Shown here in pieces: positions 13,100 through 26,100 of a DNA stretch of 64,000 bases; the first letter of the stretch is position 1, and each line of letters begins with the position of its first letter. The notes beneath the pieces are model-generated. The model searched no databases. It saw only the letters and a program-made list of their open reading frames with translations, and was not told the DNA's origin. The position numbers and the translations under genes were made by a program. This DNA is from Pohlia nutans (lineage: Eukaryota > Streptophyta > Bryopsida > Bryales > Mniaceae). Location: positions 21,222,113-21,286,112 of the forward strand of contig CM040092.1 of NCBI GenBank assembly GCA_022496805.1, given 5' to 3'.

Positions 13100-13625
13100 G
13101 ACTAACAGGTAAGCATACGGTAACTTCAATGCCAGTTGCACACTCACTTCCTCTACTCCTTCCCTCTTTTCATTTTTTTTTTCATGCTTTGATTTTACTT
13201 CAAACATAACATTCAGTAGCATGCACTGTCCCTGCCTTGGCTCTATAGTAGATGGTGTGGAATATTTTACACCCAATAGTAATTCACCAGTAGCTAAGTG
13301 AACAGATGGAGGCTCAAGATGATGAGCAGAGTGCATGAAGGAAAGGCACTCAGCATGAAGGCTATTGAATGTTATGAAGTTCTTTAAATGAAGGATATAT
13401 AATATATCGGTGGTAAATGAATATTTTTCTAAAGTTCATATAGGCATAACTTTAAGGCTAACAGGTAACTTCAATTCCACTTGCACACTCAGTTCCTCTA
13501 CTCCTTCCCTCTTTTCAACTTTTTTTTTTTTCTTGTTCATGGTTTTCATTTTATTTCAAAGTTTTTAAAATGAAAGATATATAATATATTGGTGATAAAT
13601 AAAATATGTTCTGAAGTCCATGTAG
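13100..13625. repeat. imperfect tandem duplication, about 350-bp and 170-bp units
   Basis: The block GGTAACTTCAATGCCAGTTG (near 13119) followed by CTCTACTCCTTCCCTCTTTT and a GATATATAATATAT tract recurs from about 13465 with the same order. The first unit is longer because it contains the MITE at 13206-13375, which is absent from the second unit. Confidence 0.75.
13206..13375. mobile_element. short MITE, family H copy 1
   Basis: The terminal inverted repeats are ATAACATTCAGTAGC at the left and GCTATTGAATGTTAT at the right. A 122-bp relative with perfect ends lies at 29605-29726 in the aspartic protease gene. The second unit of the surrounding duplication lacks this insert and so acts as an empty site. 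It is non-coding. Confidence 0.75.
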
Positions 13626-14064
13626 GCAACTCTATAGCAATAATCAAAAGGTTGGTCGTAAATAATGGGTATGTTGGGGGTAGTTTGTCTATCCATGCCT
13701 TAAAGATCAACTTTGTCATAAATTTTGTTTAGTAAAAGAATTAAATTTACAGGGTATTTTGGAAGTGGTAATAGTCATAACATTCTAAAGTAATCATGGA
13801 GGTTTCAATCTTTGTTATAGTGAATAAAATTTCCGATGTAATAAATGAAAATTTCCAATCTATAATTTTGTATTGTTCTTTCATGGATACAACAAAGAAT
13901 TAAAGGTTTGTATTAGTGTAAGTATAGTGATGTAGAGGGCTCTAACTTATAGAATGTCATGGTAAATGACGTTTTATTTCACAACTATCATTATTTTATA
14001 GTTTACAATTTAAAAAAAAAATAAGAATGAAAAACTCATGACATATTTTTCATATTAACATGGC
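13626..14064. other. AT-rich intergenic sequence
   Basis: No gene, RNA or repeat could be supported here. Confidence 0.35.
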
Positions 14065-15232
14065 CCCCAAGCGCATTAAAAAAATAGTTTGAAAAAATCT
14101 CTTAAAAACAGAGATTTTTGTCTTTCTACAATCCCCTACACTATAAAGAAACAATTGTTTAATTTATTTCTCATCCTTATCTTTATCTTTTATTTTATCT
14201 TTATCTTTATCTTTGTCTTATCTTTTCTTTTATCTTGTATTTTATTCTTGTCTTCTTTCTTGTCTTCCTCTTGTCTTCCTTCTTCTTTTTCTTCTAGTCT
14301 TCCACTTGTCTTCCTTTTTTTTCCTTCACCTTGCCAATTTTGAAGTTTAAACAATAATTTAAAATAAAAATAAAAATCAGGGAGCAAGCTGAATCCAATA
14401 CAGGCCCTGAAATGAAAAATGAAAAAAATAAAAAAATAAAAAAATAATAATAATAATTTTTTTTTTTTAAATTTTTTTTTTTCCGGATTTTCCGGGCAGG
14501 GAGGGTCCACGCGCGCGGACCCTAGTCTTATTTTGACCCTCCCTCCCTCACTCCCCCCTCTCCCCTATATAAACCTTCTCTCACTCTCCCTCCCTCACGC
14601 TCTCCTTCCACCCCTTTTCCTCTCTTGTTCTTCTCCCTCTCTTCCTTCTCCCTTCTCAATATAAAGGAAGAAGAGAGAGGAGGAAGGAAGTGTGAGGGAG
14701 GAAGAATGTGGGAGGGTTTACATAAAAGAGAGGGGAGAAAAAGGAAAGGAGAGGAGGGAAGGAGAGTGGGTCAAAATAAGAGTAGGGTCCGCGCGCGCGG
14801 ACCCTCCCTGCCTGGAAAATCCGGAAAAAAAAAAAAAAAAAAAAAAACTTTTTTTTTTTTTTTTTTTTTTTCATCATTTTCATTTCAGGGCCTGTATTGG
14901 ATTCAGCTTGCTCCTTGATTTTTATTTATTTTTAAATTATTGTTTAAACTCCAAAAATGGCAAAGTGAAGAAAAAAAAGGAAGGAAGATAAGTGGAAGAC
15001 TTGAAGAAAAAGAAGAAGGAAGACAAGAGGAAGACAAGAGGAAGACAAGAAAGAAGACAAGGAAAAAAAACAAGATAAAAGAAAAAGAAAAGATAAAGAT
15101 AAAGATATAAGATAAAGATAAGGATAAGAAATTAATTAAATAATTGTTTCTTTACAATGAAGAGATTGTAGAAAGACAAAAATCCCTGTTTTTTACAAAA
15201 AAATTCAATTTTTTTTTTTAAAGCCAAGTTTG
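14065..15232. repeat. 1.17-kb inverted repeat (foldback element), arms about 570 bp
   Basis: The left arm (14065 to about 14655) is pyrimidine-rich and the right arm (about 14670 to 15232) is its near reverse complement. Matching landmarks: GTCTTTCTACAATC with GATTGTAGAAAGAC, CTCATCCTTATCTT with AGATAAGGATAAG, CAGGGAGGGTCC with GGACCCTCCCTG, and a GCGCGCGGACC block in each arm. The arms include runs of TTATCT and of T or A. The centre lies near 14660. Open frames here are low-complexity Lys/Phe/Arg strings and are not genes. The transcript would fold into a very long hairpin. Confidence 0.85.
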
Positions 15233-16763
15233 CTCATGAAATGAGTGCACTTGGCCAAGTGCAAAATTAGGGAATTGGGTGTTATTACCTTAAAACAATT
15301 AATAGTAGATTTAACACACGAAAAAAAACTATATATTTTGGTGGGTTTGAGGTTTAGAGTTCAGGATTTAGATTTACTTAGAATTTCTTTAAAATTTTGG
15401 TTTTTAATATTTAAAATATTTTTGCCAAACTTTTTATCCACTTACGGTAGTTTGTTGAGCATTTTTAATTACATCAAACAACTTTTTCCCACATAATAAA
15501 TAAAATAAATTATTCAAATTACAAAACAAAGAATTTTCTATTCACATGTGTCTTTGACAAATTTGTGCATAACAATTTTTGCTTTCGGTTTCCACTACTT
15601 GTTTTTTGCCATCTTTAATAAAACGATGAAAATGTTGAAATGCTACTTAGATTTTTTTATAAAAATTTGAACATGTTATGTTAATAACATTTTAATTATT
15701 GTTATTAATTATTATCATTCTAACATAATTTAAAGCAATATATTATATATAAAATAGTGTGATTGATGTTTATAAATTTATTATATACATTTTTGTTACT
15801 TTTACAAATAATTGAAGATTAATATAGTTACTTTAGATTATGAATGGATTAAAAGTAAAATATTTAAACCTTGTTATCATAAAAATTAAAAAATCTAAAA
15901 TGTAAATTCACATTATTCATTGTATGGTTAAACATAATTCCTTTTGTAAAATATAGTCATATAACAACGTAAGTATTAGTTTTTCCTTACAAATTTTACT
16001 AGTGCAATTCAACTTTTTTTATAAATAGCTTCATTTTGCAACCTCAAAACATATAATTTAAATTATCAAAATATCCAAATATCATTCAAATAATTATATT
16101 TTATTAATTAATTATATATAGATATACATTTTGAAACGTTACTATATACAACACAGTTTCTAAAATAAATTTTTGAATTTAAAAAAAATAGCCCTATGTT
16201 ATTTGGAATACTCGATTGAGAAAAATGAAAGTCTTTAAGAGAGCATTGATAGTCTTGTGAAGATGGTCCGTAAATGAAGGCATTCGATTGTTCTTTTGAT
16301 TAGCAGAATATAGTTACACCCCAAGTTCAAGCTGAAGCTCACTTTACAACATTACACATCTACCGGTTTCTTTTTAAGACTAGAACAAGAAGACAATTCA
16401 GTTGTACTGATTTCTATACAATAAATAGAGATGGTAGTAATAAACAACATTGAACGACACAAAAAAAGATGTGGATTCTAGTCTTGAAACTCACCTTATT
16501 TTCTTTTTCTGAAATGAGGCAAAAATGCTAAAAAAAAATTACAAAAAATTCCAAATTAGGATCCTTCGCTACAAACACATGGTCATTACTGGTAGCACAT
16601 TGGATGACCTCATCCCTAGGCATGCCAACATCACGAAATACCGCACAGCCTTCCTCACCAACTTTGATAAGTTTCCACACCTCATTGTCATAGCCATGCC
16701 ACTCGAGATACTTCTAAACCACCCGATCGCAATGGGGTCACGGAGGATGGGCCATGGGGTAGA
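15233..16763. other. AT-rich intergenic sequence, no gene
   Basis: Very AT-rich sequence with short open frames only. One plus-strand frame at 16525-16806 has no recognisable domain and overlaps an open frame on the other strand. Nothing functional could be supported. Confidence 0.4.
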
Positions 16764-18050
16764 ATTGGCAATATGCTTATTATTATTGACATTTGTTGTA
16801 TTGTGAATGGTGGTAGTGATGAAAAAAACGATGAAGGTGACAACGAGCTTTTGGAGTCGAGACCAAATATAGCGGAAGATTAGAGTGTTATGGTCAACTA
16901 CACATTTGATAACATCCATGTTTTTGTATTTTCACATCTCATATGTCGTCCTAGAGTGAACTCAAGCAATCTTCGTTGATATTTTTGAAACAAAAAATAT
17001 CGGCACACTATTCATATTGGTACTAAAGAACAAGTCGTCAACGACATAAATTCATATAAACAAATATAATTCAAATGTGTAAGTTAAGAGCTCGGGGAAG
17101 TCACTTAGTGTAAATTTTGGGTACATATGAACGTACAAAGGGTATTTAATGGAAGGCTATGAAATAATTGGAATATTCGACTATTTATGGTATATTTAGG
17201 ATATATTCCATATATATTTTGAGAATATTCCTACAATATTCCCAATTTGGTTTTATAACTCCCTATATTACTTCTATAAATTTATAATTTGTATCTCAAA
17301 TGAATAAAAGACACCCTATATTTGTTCTCTCATAGTTATCTAAATTCTTGACAGTGACTTCCCCAGGGTTGAGAGCCCACATTGGGCTTCATAGATGCTC
17401 AAATCAAGATGCATTTTGACTATGAAGGCCTCGCTTGTAGACATATTAGGTAGTAGCGAGCTTGGATCGATAATGCCTACTAAGGGAGTCATTTCAATTC
17501 AACAAACAAGTGTTAGCGGCCTCCCCAAAAAACACATTGCATTGCAGAAATAGACTTTGTTTTTCAACGGGTTCTTGTGGTTCTGATTACCTCTCTAAGC
17601 CTTGCTAACTTTAACGCATACCTCCAATATGAATTGTAGTGAAACCCAATCTATAGATTCAAATAGATATAGATATGGATAAAAAGTTATAATTCTACCG
17701 TTACCTTTTCTACAAAGTAAAAGATTTACAATGAATTCAAAAAAATTCTTTGAATTTGAAAATTAAAAAACAATTTATTGGAAGAATAAAGTCTTACTTA
17801 CAATTAGATCCACTTACAGGTGCAGAGATATTGGGGTCCAAATCAACCACCTGGCGTTGTATATAAGCATGCAGGACAAGAATCTCTAATAAAACACTCG
17901 AACAAAGATGCCATCCAGACCAAAGGGACTTTGTCTCAAATCCATATGCTCGTTGTCATCTTCATCATTTTCGTCGTGAATACCATTGTTCACAATACAA
18001 CAAATGTCAATTCCAATACACATATTGCCAATTCTTATCTATGAGCAAAT
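16764..18050. repeat. pair of inverted copies flanking about 1.1 kb
   Basis: The segment at 16764-16850 (AATTGGCAATATGC ... GACAACGAGC) is matched in inverted orientation, with substitutions, at about 17948-18035 (GCTCGTTGTCATC ... CATATTGCCAATT). Flanking bases on the inner side also resemble each other weakly. It may be a degraded duplicated host or element sequence. Confidence 0.6.
17094..17364 (+). mobile_element. short element G, copy 1 (271 bp)
   Basis: It starts GGGGAAGTCACT and ends AGTGACTTCCCC, a perfect 12-bp terminal inverted repeat. The interior contains many GGAATATTC-like words and AATAAAAGACACCCT. Inverted copies lie at 37391-37658 and 40679-40950. The inverted ends favour a MITE, while the polyadenylation-like motif leaves a solo LTR of a small retroelement possible. 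Confidence 0.7.
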
Positions 18051-18426
18051 GCATAGTATGGTCCACCAATTCATAGACAAAGATTTCGCTAAGGTTTAGT
18101 GCAATTTCGTGCACCTCAGTGCATTTTGTGTACATTGTGCATTTTATTAAAACACTATTTTTAAAACCAATTTTAAAATGTATAGCATTAGCACAATGAA
18201 AAATAAAATGGACTATGAGTACACATCAACTATATATCAACCATATAGTAAAATTCTAATTTGTCAAAATTGATTTAGCTTAATAAAATTTAATTTCAAA
18301 ACTACCGTTTTAATACCATTTTGACCATTTTCTATCTGGATTTCTATCCAAACTTTGATTTTAAAATCATCCACATTTAATTCTAATTTGAAAATTCATT
18401 AAAACTCCCACTTGAAAAATATTATT
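18051..18426. other. intergenic, nothing recognised
   Basis: AT-rich sequence without a supported feature. Confidence 0.3.
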
Positions 18427-19243
18427 TTAACCCTTAAAGGTCCCTATCTTTTTAGGGCTTAAAATCATCATCGCTTTTGATGTGTTATAGGTCTAAATGT
18501 AAGTGAGGTATAGAAATCTCAACCGTACAATCTTGTAACATACATGTTGTAGATCATGTGGATCAACTTTGGGGTCATTTGGCCATATAAATTGCAAGAT
18601 CAAAGTGTTTTAGTACTAAAAAAGGATGCTGAAATTTTCCTAGCAACACAGTTAGAGGTGAAATTCGTTTTGAAAATTACTCAAATGAAAAAACGTTGAA
18701 CTATAAAGTTGTTCAAAATCATCATATAAACACATTAGTACCAAAAAAGCCTCATGAAAAATTTTAATGTGCCCTAAAATGGCCTTGCAATGTCAAAAAG
18801 TAGCCCGAAAAGTGACCCATTTGAACCAAAAAGCAAAAAGTGTCCAAACTATACCCGTGCACTAAAATGACTCCCAAACATTCATAACAACATGGATCGA
18901 CCTGAAAATTTTACCATGATAACTGGACTTCAAGGGGAATTCAGCCCAACAAATTTTATTGAAAACGGACTTGGGATGAAGGAGATACAAGCCCCCGAAG
19001 TTGCTGCCATCAAAATTCACAGAACTGTCCAAAAAAAACATACCTACTTTCAAATGATCACCAAAAATTCAATTCATCTCGGATTGATTTGAAATTTTTA
19101 CCACACATTCCATACATCATGCGGGGAGTTTTTTTCAAAATTTCAGCAAAATCGGACACGTTTTGCAAAAGTTACAGCACTTCGAAGGTGACTGTGCCCC
19201 CAAAAACGTCCAAAATATGAACGCCGGGACGCTTAGGGGTTAA
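18427..19243. mobile_element. TTAA-bounded element, family J (817 bp)
   Basis: It starts TTAACCCTTAAAGGTCCC at 18427 and ends GGGACGCTTAGGGGTTAA at 19243. An open frame inside (18892-19092) shows no known domain. No second full copy was noticed in the window. Confidence 0.65.
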
Positions 19244-19903
19244 AGAACATCCAAAAAGAAAAACATCCAAATTGTTTATTTAAATGAATAAATTGGCTAA
19301 AAATACAAAATTATTTAGTTTAAATACTTAAAAATTGAAAAAATCCTTGAAAAAATCCTCAAAAATTTGAGGATGTTTATTTTTACAAGTTTAAATATAG
19401 GAAAATTTTATAGCTCAAGATTAAATGAAATGCCATCTTTTCTATGAAATTTGAATGAAATTGGGGTGCACTTGTGCATAGGACATGTTGTAGTTTTAAG
19501 GAATATTATAATGTATCTATGAGAATATAATCACCATTTTATGAAAATTTTGGTGTTGATGACAAAATTAACATTCTTACATCACCTTAAATTAATTTTA
19601 CGCTAAGATTAATTCTTTATATTTGTCTATGGTTTTTTGAAAATTTAAAAATTGCCACTTCTAGTGCACTGGGACAAAAAATTGGTTGACTGTACCATGC
19701 ATTCGCCCCCATGGCGTGTCTTCTGTGGCTCCATTGCGAATGGGTGGTCCTATTATCTCTACAATAATAATGCTTTGCGAACGGTGGCCTTATTATTTCT
19801 AAAATCACCACAAGATCTCAAATAAGAATCCATGATCTAATTTGAAGATTTCTTTGAGCTAGGTCAGTGAGATCGAATCATTATTTGTGTCAAGGATGTC
19901 CAA
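19244..19903. other. intergenic, nothing recognised
   Basis: AT-rich sequence without a supported gene or repeat. Confidence 0.3.
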
Positions 19904-21553
19904 TTAACCCTTTAATGTCCTGATTCAACACTGATTTGTACAGTTGGATTTATCGTATTTTTATTAACAAATTGTAATTAAAATTTCAAACTTTTCTTTT
20001 GAATTCAATTAAAATTCCAAAATTAAATTTTTTTTAAAAAAACTTTTGAATAAAATTGGAATAACATGTACTGTGAGATATGATATGATTTCCATTATTT
20101 GATTCTACTTATTTTGGACAATCATGTTTAACCCCTAAAGGACCGGAGTGTTTTTCCTCCAAAAACACTCCAATGCTGCCATTTTTACTCCCCCACGCAA
20201 AAATTCCAAAAGAATGTTATTTTTTACCTTCTAACCGTAAGATCTTGTCCTAAACTATTTGAAAAACGTACACAACAAATTTCGTTGATTTTGACCGCAC
20301 GGATTGCAAGATAATTGCGTTTGATGGAAAAAAACACCCCAAAAAAACACATGCCCGAAAATTTCAGATGCGTTTGACCACAACTACATCAAAAAAACCT
20401 CACTACCGAAACTTGTCGCACTTCACTTTCACATTCTATATGATGTTACTTAGTTGTGTACCAATTTTCGTTGCGTTTGGAGATGTTTAGGATGTTGAAT
20501 AACACCTTGCACTTGTTGGGGGTTTAAAAGTTCAAAAAAGACTATATGTTTTTGGAATTGCAATATTTTCGACTTTCATTATTTAAAATACTAATCCGAG
20601 CGGTGAAACACAAGTACATTCCACCCTCTACAGAATGGCGAAAAAAAATTTGAAAAAAAAAAAAATCTCCAAGTTTTAGAAGACATGTAGCACATTTTCT
20701 AAGAATTTTGGGGGTTAGGGGGGAAATAAAGGGTGGAGGAAGGGAATTGAAGTGCCAACCCATTCCAATGTTCATGACCCCACTAACTCTCAAGGTACAC
20801 TGCCACGTGGCAGTCCCTCATTGGGTGATTTTTATTTTTTATTTTTTATTTTAAAAAATGATTTTATTTTTCAAAATTTTAAATAATATTTTTAATTATG
20901 AAATTGAACTTTTAGTTTAAAATAATATTTTTAATTTAAAATAATAATTTTCAGTTTAAAATAATAATTCTTATTCATAAAAAATTAATTTTTAATTTAA
21001 AAAAAAATTATTTTAAATTTTTTTTATGAGTTTGGGAAACGGGGTGGTCTTCTGCCCCCCACAGTCCACCCCATTTTCCACACACCGCCCATCTTGTTGC
21101 CCCCCCCTAAAATTCAACTATTTCTCTACTGCCCCGCTGCCCTTTCTCCCGAAGAAAACACATTTCCCCTCATAACTTTCACATACGGTGTCGGAATTAA
21201 AAAAAAAAAGAATCCCCATTTTCGTGGCACATTGGGGAATCTACTATTAAATTTCCTTCAAAATTCGATTAAAAATGTGTTCACCGGAACCTACCCGATT
21301 GTCTAAATGTCCTAGTTAGGACACTTGGTCCTTTAGGGGTTAAGGTCTCACTTTTTGAACCAAGAATGAAACTTGTTATGTTAAAAAATTCACAATATCT
21401 TATTTTGAAAATCCATACCGTACAAATGATAGTCAACTAGCACAAGAACCAAAAAAAATTGGATGGATGAAAAATTGTACATGATGTAGTCAAGAGAAAG
21501 GTTGCAATTTGTTCATCGTTCATTATATGGACACATGCGCATCAAAGGGTTAA
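19904..21553. mobile_element. TTAA-bounded element, family D copy 2, split by a nested element
   Basis: The left end TTAACCCTTTAATGTCC is at 19904. The right end GCGCATCAAAGGGTTAA is at 21553. The outer parts match D copies at 11.2-12.6 kb and 57.0-57.5 kb. The insert at 20128-21343 sits in the same TTAA as the insert of D copy 1. Confidence 0.75.
20128..21343. mobile_element. TTAA-bounded element, family E copy 2, nested in D copy 2
   Basis: It runs from TTAACCCCTAAAGGACCGG to GGTCCTTTAGGGGTTAA, 1216 bp. It is a diverged, longer relative of the insert at 11554-12356. It contains an AT-rich tract near 20830-21030 and no credible coding region. Confidence 0.75.
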
Positions 21554-23101
21554 AGGAGATCTAATGTCAATATTATAGTAAGTTATTCTATGATTTCAAC
21601 TTTGGAAATTTGTAGAATATAATTGGAGTGTCGAAGAATTACGAAACCACTACAGTTGGGTTGAGTTTTTCTTTGATAAATTAATAATCTCATGTAATTA
21701 AACATTTTGCACATATGCACCTAGATAGCAAAATTAGAAAAAGTGTCGCTCTTAAGTTCATCTACCTTATGATCTGATAAGTTGCCTTTCATCTCCACCA
21801 TCCAAGTCTTCCAGCTCCAATTCCAGTAGTGATTCACCAAATTTGGGCTATATATGTCTAAATTTTGACTTTTTTTTAATCTTTGGACATCTAGTTCCAA
21901 ACTTATATGAAAAGAATGCAATCATTTAACTACATTTTAAACCATTTTTTTAAAAATCTAAACTTTTAACCATATTTTTTATTGTCATCTATTGAACTGC
22001 AAGAAAGTATGCAAAATTCGGATCTACAGTCTTGCAAAAATGCAAAAGTGGAAAGAAAAAAAAAAAAAAAACACCATTGAGTCCTAAAGAGTGACAATAG
22101 GGGGTGTCAAAGTGCAAATTATTGAGTTCTGACTCTCCTCGTACACGGATACTAGGTATTGCCTGCCACAATTCACTTTTAGAATTGCAAGGCTCTCACC
22201 AAAACAATGACCTTCCTCTTGCAAATTGCAGGGTTCTGCCATTGTTCTTCAAGAAAATATAGGCCATCATGTCTTTGTTCAAAAACTCGTTGCAAAAGCT
22301 TGGTGTAGAAGTTCGTGCAAAAGCAAAGCCAAATTCTCGCACTATGACACCCCCTTTAAACGGTTGACCACCCTTCGAGTAAAAAAATAATCTTGTGGAT
22401 TTCAATTCCCTATTTGTTTGTTTGTATGTTACGCTGAGATTGTATTTTTGATATGGCTGAAAAGCTTAGATCGACGAGAAGAATGCACCAAAGCCGTTTT
22501 GTAACATTTGGACCTACGGTGTGCAGTTATAGATTTTAAATTGAATTTCTACATCACAAATTGGATATATTGTTCTAAAAATAAACAAAATAAAAGTGCC
22601 ACACTAAAATAAAACAAAAGGTACATCACAGTGACAGGCCAGCAACCTACCCGGCGGTTCCCACCGGGTATCAACCCCGTGACTGGTCCCCACTCTCACT
22701 TGTGACGACGACGCCGGCGAAGGTGCTCCGGCAGGCACGTTTTCCTTTACAAAAGTCATTCAATTCTTCGCCTTGACCCCAATTCTTCGCATCCCCCACC
22801 TCCAATTTCGCTGTCTGTTGCGCCCTGGTGCCCATTTCACGGCACATCGGATGAGTGTGCACCGCAATTTGGATCAGGCTCCTAGTCGGTGCCCACATTC
22901 TCAGTTTAGCAACATAATACCAAGCTCTGTACTCCAACTCAGTAACTACTGTCACATAATTGTCTAGAATTCGTGGCTTGCTGTCAGTCACTTACACCAC
23001 GCGCAGGGCCTTTAGTTTTGGTCGATACGTCACGCAATTGACGACGCACTCATCACTTGAACCTTAAATCATCGCTGTTTTGGGATCACACGAGTTCAGC
23101 G
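21554..23101. other. ACX3 upstream region
   Basis: The distal part is AT-rich and featureless. The proximal 450 bp is more GC-rich and includes an imperfect palindrome ACCCGGCGGTTCCCACCGGGT-like block near 22648-22669. A minus-strand open frame (22671-22991) has no recognisable domain. This region should hold the ACX3 promoter and 5' UTR; no core element could be assigned. Confidence 0.4.
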
Positions 23102-26100
23102 ATGGAGGGATCGAAGCGTGGTGAAGATGCTGCGGCGCGGCGTACGTCAGTGCTCGCCCGGCAGCTGGCGCAGGAATTGAGCCCCGTTTCGTTTCTGCAA
23201 CCCTCGCCATGCCTGGCGTATCAACCCCCCGAGTTTCACTCCGGTACGTTGTTGCATTCCAATTGCTTCTCTCGATCGGAAAATAATGGGTTAACAGCCA
23301 AAGTGGCCATGATCGCCGATTGGATTCTAGCTTAACCCCTAAGCGTCCACTGTGTATATTCTGAAAATTGAACCCCTACTGGAAAGCATCTGTTTGTGTG
23401 AAATGACTTCAGTATGACACGATCGACACTGTTGATCTTGTAGTATGATCTTAAAATGATGTTTGATTGCAATCAGAAAACCGAGGTAAAATGAGAAAAT
23501 ACAAAGTCTAGTGATGCAGATGGCCATATTGGGCGTTTTAGACGCTTAGGGGTTAAGAACTGATGGGGATTTTCTGCAGATAAGGCCAGCTTCGACAAAG
23601 CGGCGATGCGGGTGTTGCTGGACGGGCACCACATGGAGGTTCGCGATCGGTTCACGGACTTGATGTTGAGCAGCGATCTATTCGTGAGCAAGCGAGTGGG
23701 AGGCCGGGTGTTCGCGTCTCCCAATTTCAACACCACCATGGAGGAGCACCGGGACAAAACCCTAGAGCGCATTCTGTTCTTCCGTAGCAAGGGCGTGTTC
23801 AAGGGCTGGTTGACAGACTCCTCTGTGGAGGACGCGTTGAAACGGGCCGCGCTTTTCGAAACGCTTGGCATCTTTGATCACTCGCTGGCTATCAAACTCG
23901 GTGTGCACATCCATCTTTGGGGAGGCGCCATTCAGTTCTTGGGCACCAAGCGCCACCACGACAAGTGGTTGGAACTCACCGAAGCTTACCATGTCCGCGG
24001 CTGCTTTGCTATGACCGAACTCGGCCATGGCAGCAATGTTAGTCATAACCCTGTCTGCTTGGATTTCTTGAGCTCATGCTCTCAATTGTTTAGAAATTTC
24101 TTAACAGTGATTGAAATTGATTTTTTCAGTTTGAGTCTAGAGTGTTATGTTTTAGTGAGCGTGGTGGTTGTCTGTCTGGCCAGGTCACGAGTTATTGAGC
24201 TCATGACATTCATGCTCTCCATTGTTTAGAAATTCCTAACAGTGATTGAGATTGATTTTTTCAGTTTGAGTCTAGAGTGTTCTGTTTTAGTGAGCGTGGT
24301 GGTCGTCTGTCTGGTCAGGTCACGAGGTGTTGTGCTCATGACATTCATGCTCTCCATTGTTTAGAAATTTCCTAACAGTGATTGAGATTGATTTTTTCAG
24401 TTTGAGTCTAGAGTGTTCTGTTTTAGTGAGCGTGGTGGTCGTCTGTCTGGTCAGGTCACGAGGTATTGTGCTCATGACATTCATGCTCTCCATTGTTTAG
24501 AAATTTCCTAACAGTGATTGAGATTGATTTTTTCAGTTTGAGTCTAGAGTGTTCTGTTTTAGTGAGCGTGGTGGTCGTCTGTCTGGTCAGGTCACGAGGT
24601 ATTGTGCTCATGACATTCATGCTCTCTATTGTTTAGAAATTTCTCTACAGTGATTGAAATTGATTTTTTCAGTTTGCGTCTAGAGTGTTATGTTTGATTA
24701 AGCGTGGTGGTTGTCAGGTACGAGGTATTGAAACTGTGACGACGTACGATCCGTCCACGGAGGAATTCATTATCGACACTCCATGTGAATCTGCACAGAA
24801 ATATTGGATTGGCGGAGCTGCGAAGGTGATGATTTTTCTTAGCATAATGATGATGATGGGCCTGTCAAGTGTTTGAGCTATGACTTTTGTTCTCATTTGG
24901 GCTTTTTGTAATGCAGCATGCGACCCATACAATTGTGTTCTCGCAACTTCTGATCAATGGAAAGAACGAGGGCGTTCACGCCTTTGTTTGCCAACTCCGG
25001 GATGAACATGGACGCGAATGCCGTGGAATTCGCATTGCCGATTGTGGGCATAAGATTGGATTGAATGGCGTAGACAATGGTCGTATTTGGTGCGTAGATC
25101 TCAACGGGACATTTCATGTTTGGTTGATTTTGGGCTTGAAAAGGACAACAACATGTTCTGGAGTTGTTAGTTTACTGACGTTGCATGTGCTTTCAGGTTT
25201 GACAAAGTGAGAATTCCTCGTGAGAATCTGCTCAACGCAGTTGCAGACGTAACTCCAGATGGAAGATACGAAAGTGCAATCAAAGACCCTGAGCAGGTTG
25301 GTGTTGAGTTCTCATCAAACATGTTCATTTGAATGGATTGGAGGCGGGTGTGTTAACCCCTAAAGGATGAAGATCTGCCTCATGTTTTTTTCAGCAGTTT
25401 TGAGTACTTCCTTTTGTATGAATTTCTTTCTTTTTTGACCAACACATGCAATGTTCTTCACTGATCAGAATTTGGTCCCATCTGAATCATATCTTTCACA
25501 ATATGATCAATTGAATTTATCATTTTAAAACCATGAATCCTTCGTCCTGTAGGGGTTAAATCTCTGACTTTCTCTTGAATACTTTTGTGTTATTTTTCTT
25601 GCAGAGATTTGGTGCTTTTATGGCTCCTCTTACGTCAGGGCGAGTAACCATCGCTGTGAGTGCTATTTACCAATCTAAGGTGGGCTTAGCAACAGCCATT
25701 CGATATGCTCTCGGAAGGCGAGCTTTCTCGTTGAGTCCAGATCAGCCTGAGGTCCTTCTTCTGGACTACCCAAGTCACCGACACCGGCTGCTTCCTCTTT
25801 TGGCCAAAACGTAAGGAATGTCTGAATCACTTTTTAGGGTTCCAGTGTATAAACTTACTGCTAATAGTGCTATTATGGGGTCCTGGAGCACAAGAATATT
25901 TTACTCGTCACTCTTCATGGTGCTTTTGCTTTAATAGGTTTTATGTTGCGCCGTGAATGCAGATATGCAATGAGCTTTGCTTGTGTGGATTTGAAGAACT
26001 TGTATGTGAGACGCACCCCGGCGGACTCCAAAGTCATTCACGTCATTTCAAGTGGTCTCAAAGCAGTCTTCTCCTGGCACAATCTTCGTACACTTCAGGT

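Noticed and set aside
14089..14991. Open frames on both strands in the 14-15 kb inverted repeat
   Set aside because: They are translations of simple pyrimidine/purine runs (long Phe, Ser, Lys, Arg strings) and mirror each other across the palindrome, so they are not genes.
22671..22991. Minus-strand open frame upstream of ACX3 as a gene
   Set aside because: About 106 codons with no recognised family, located in the GC-richer promoter zone, and a competing plus-strand frame overlaps it.
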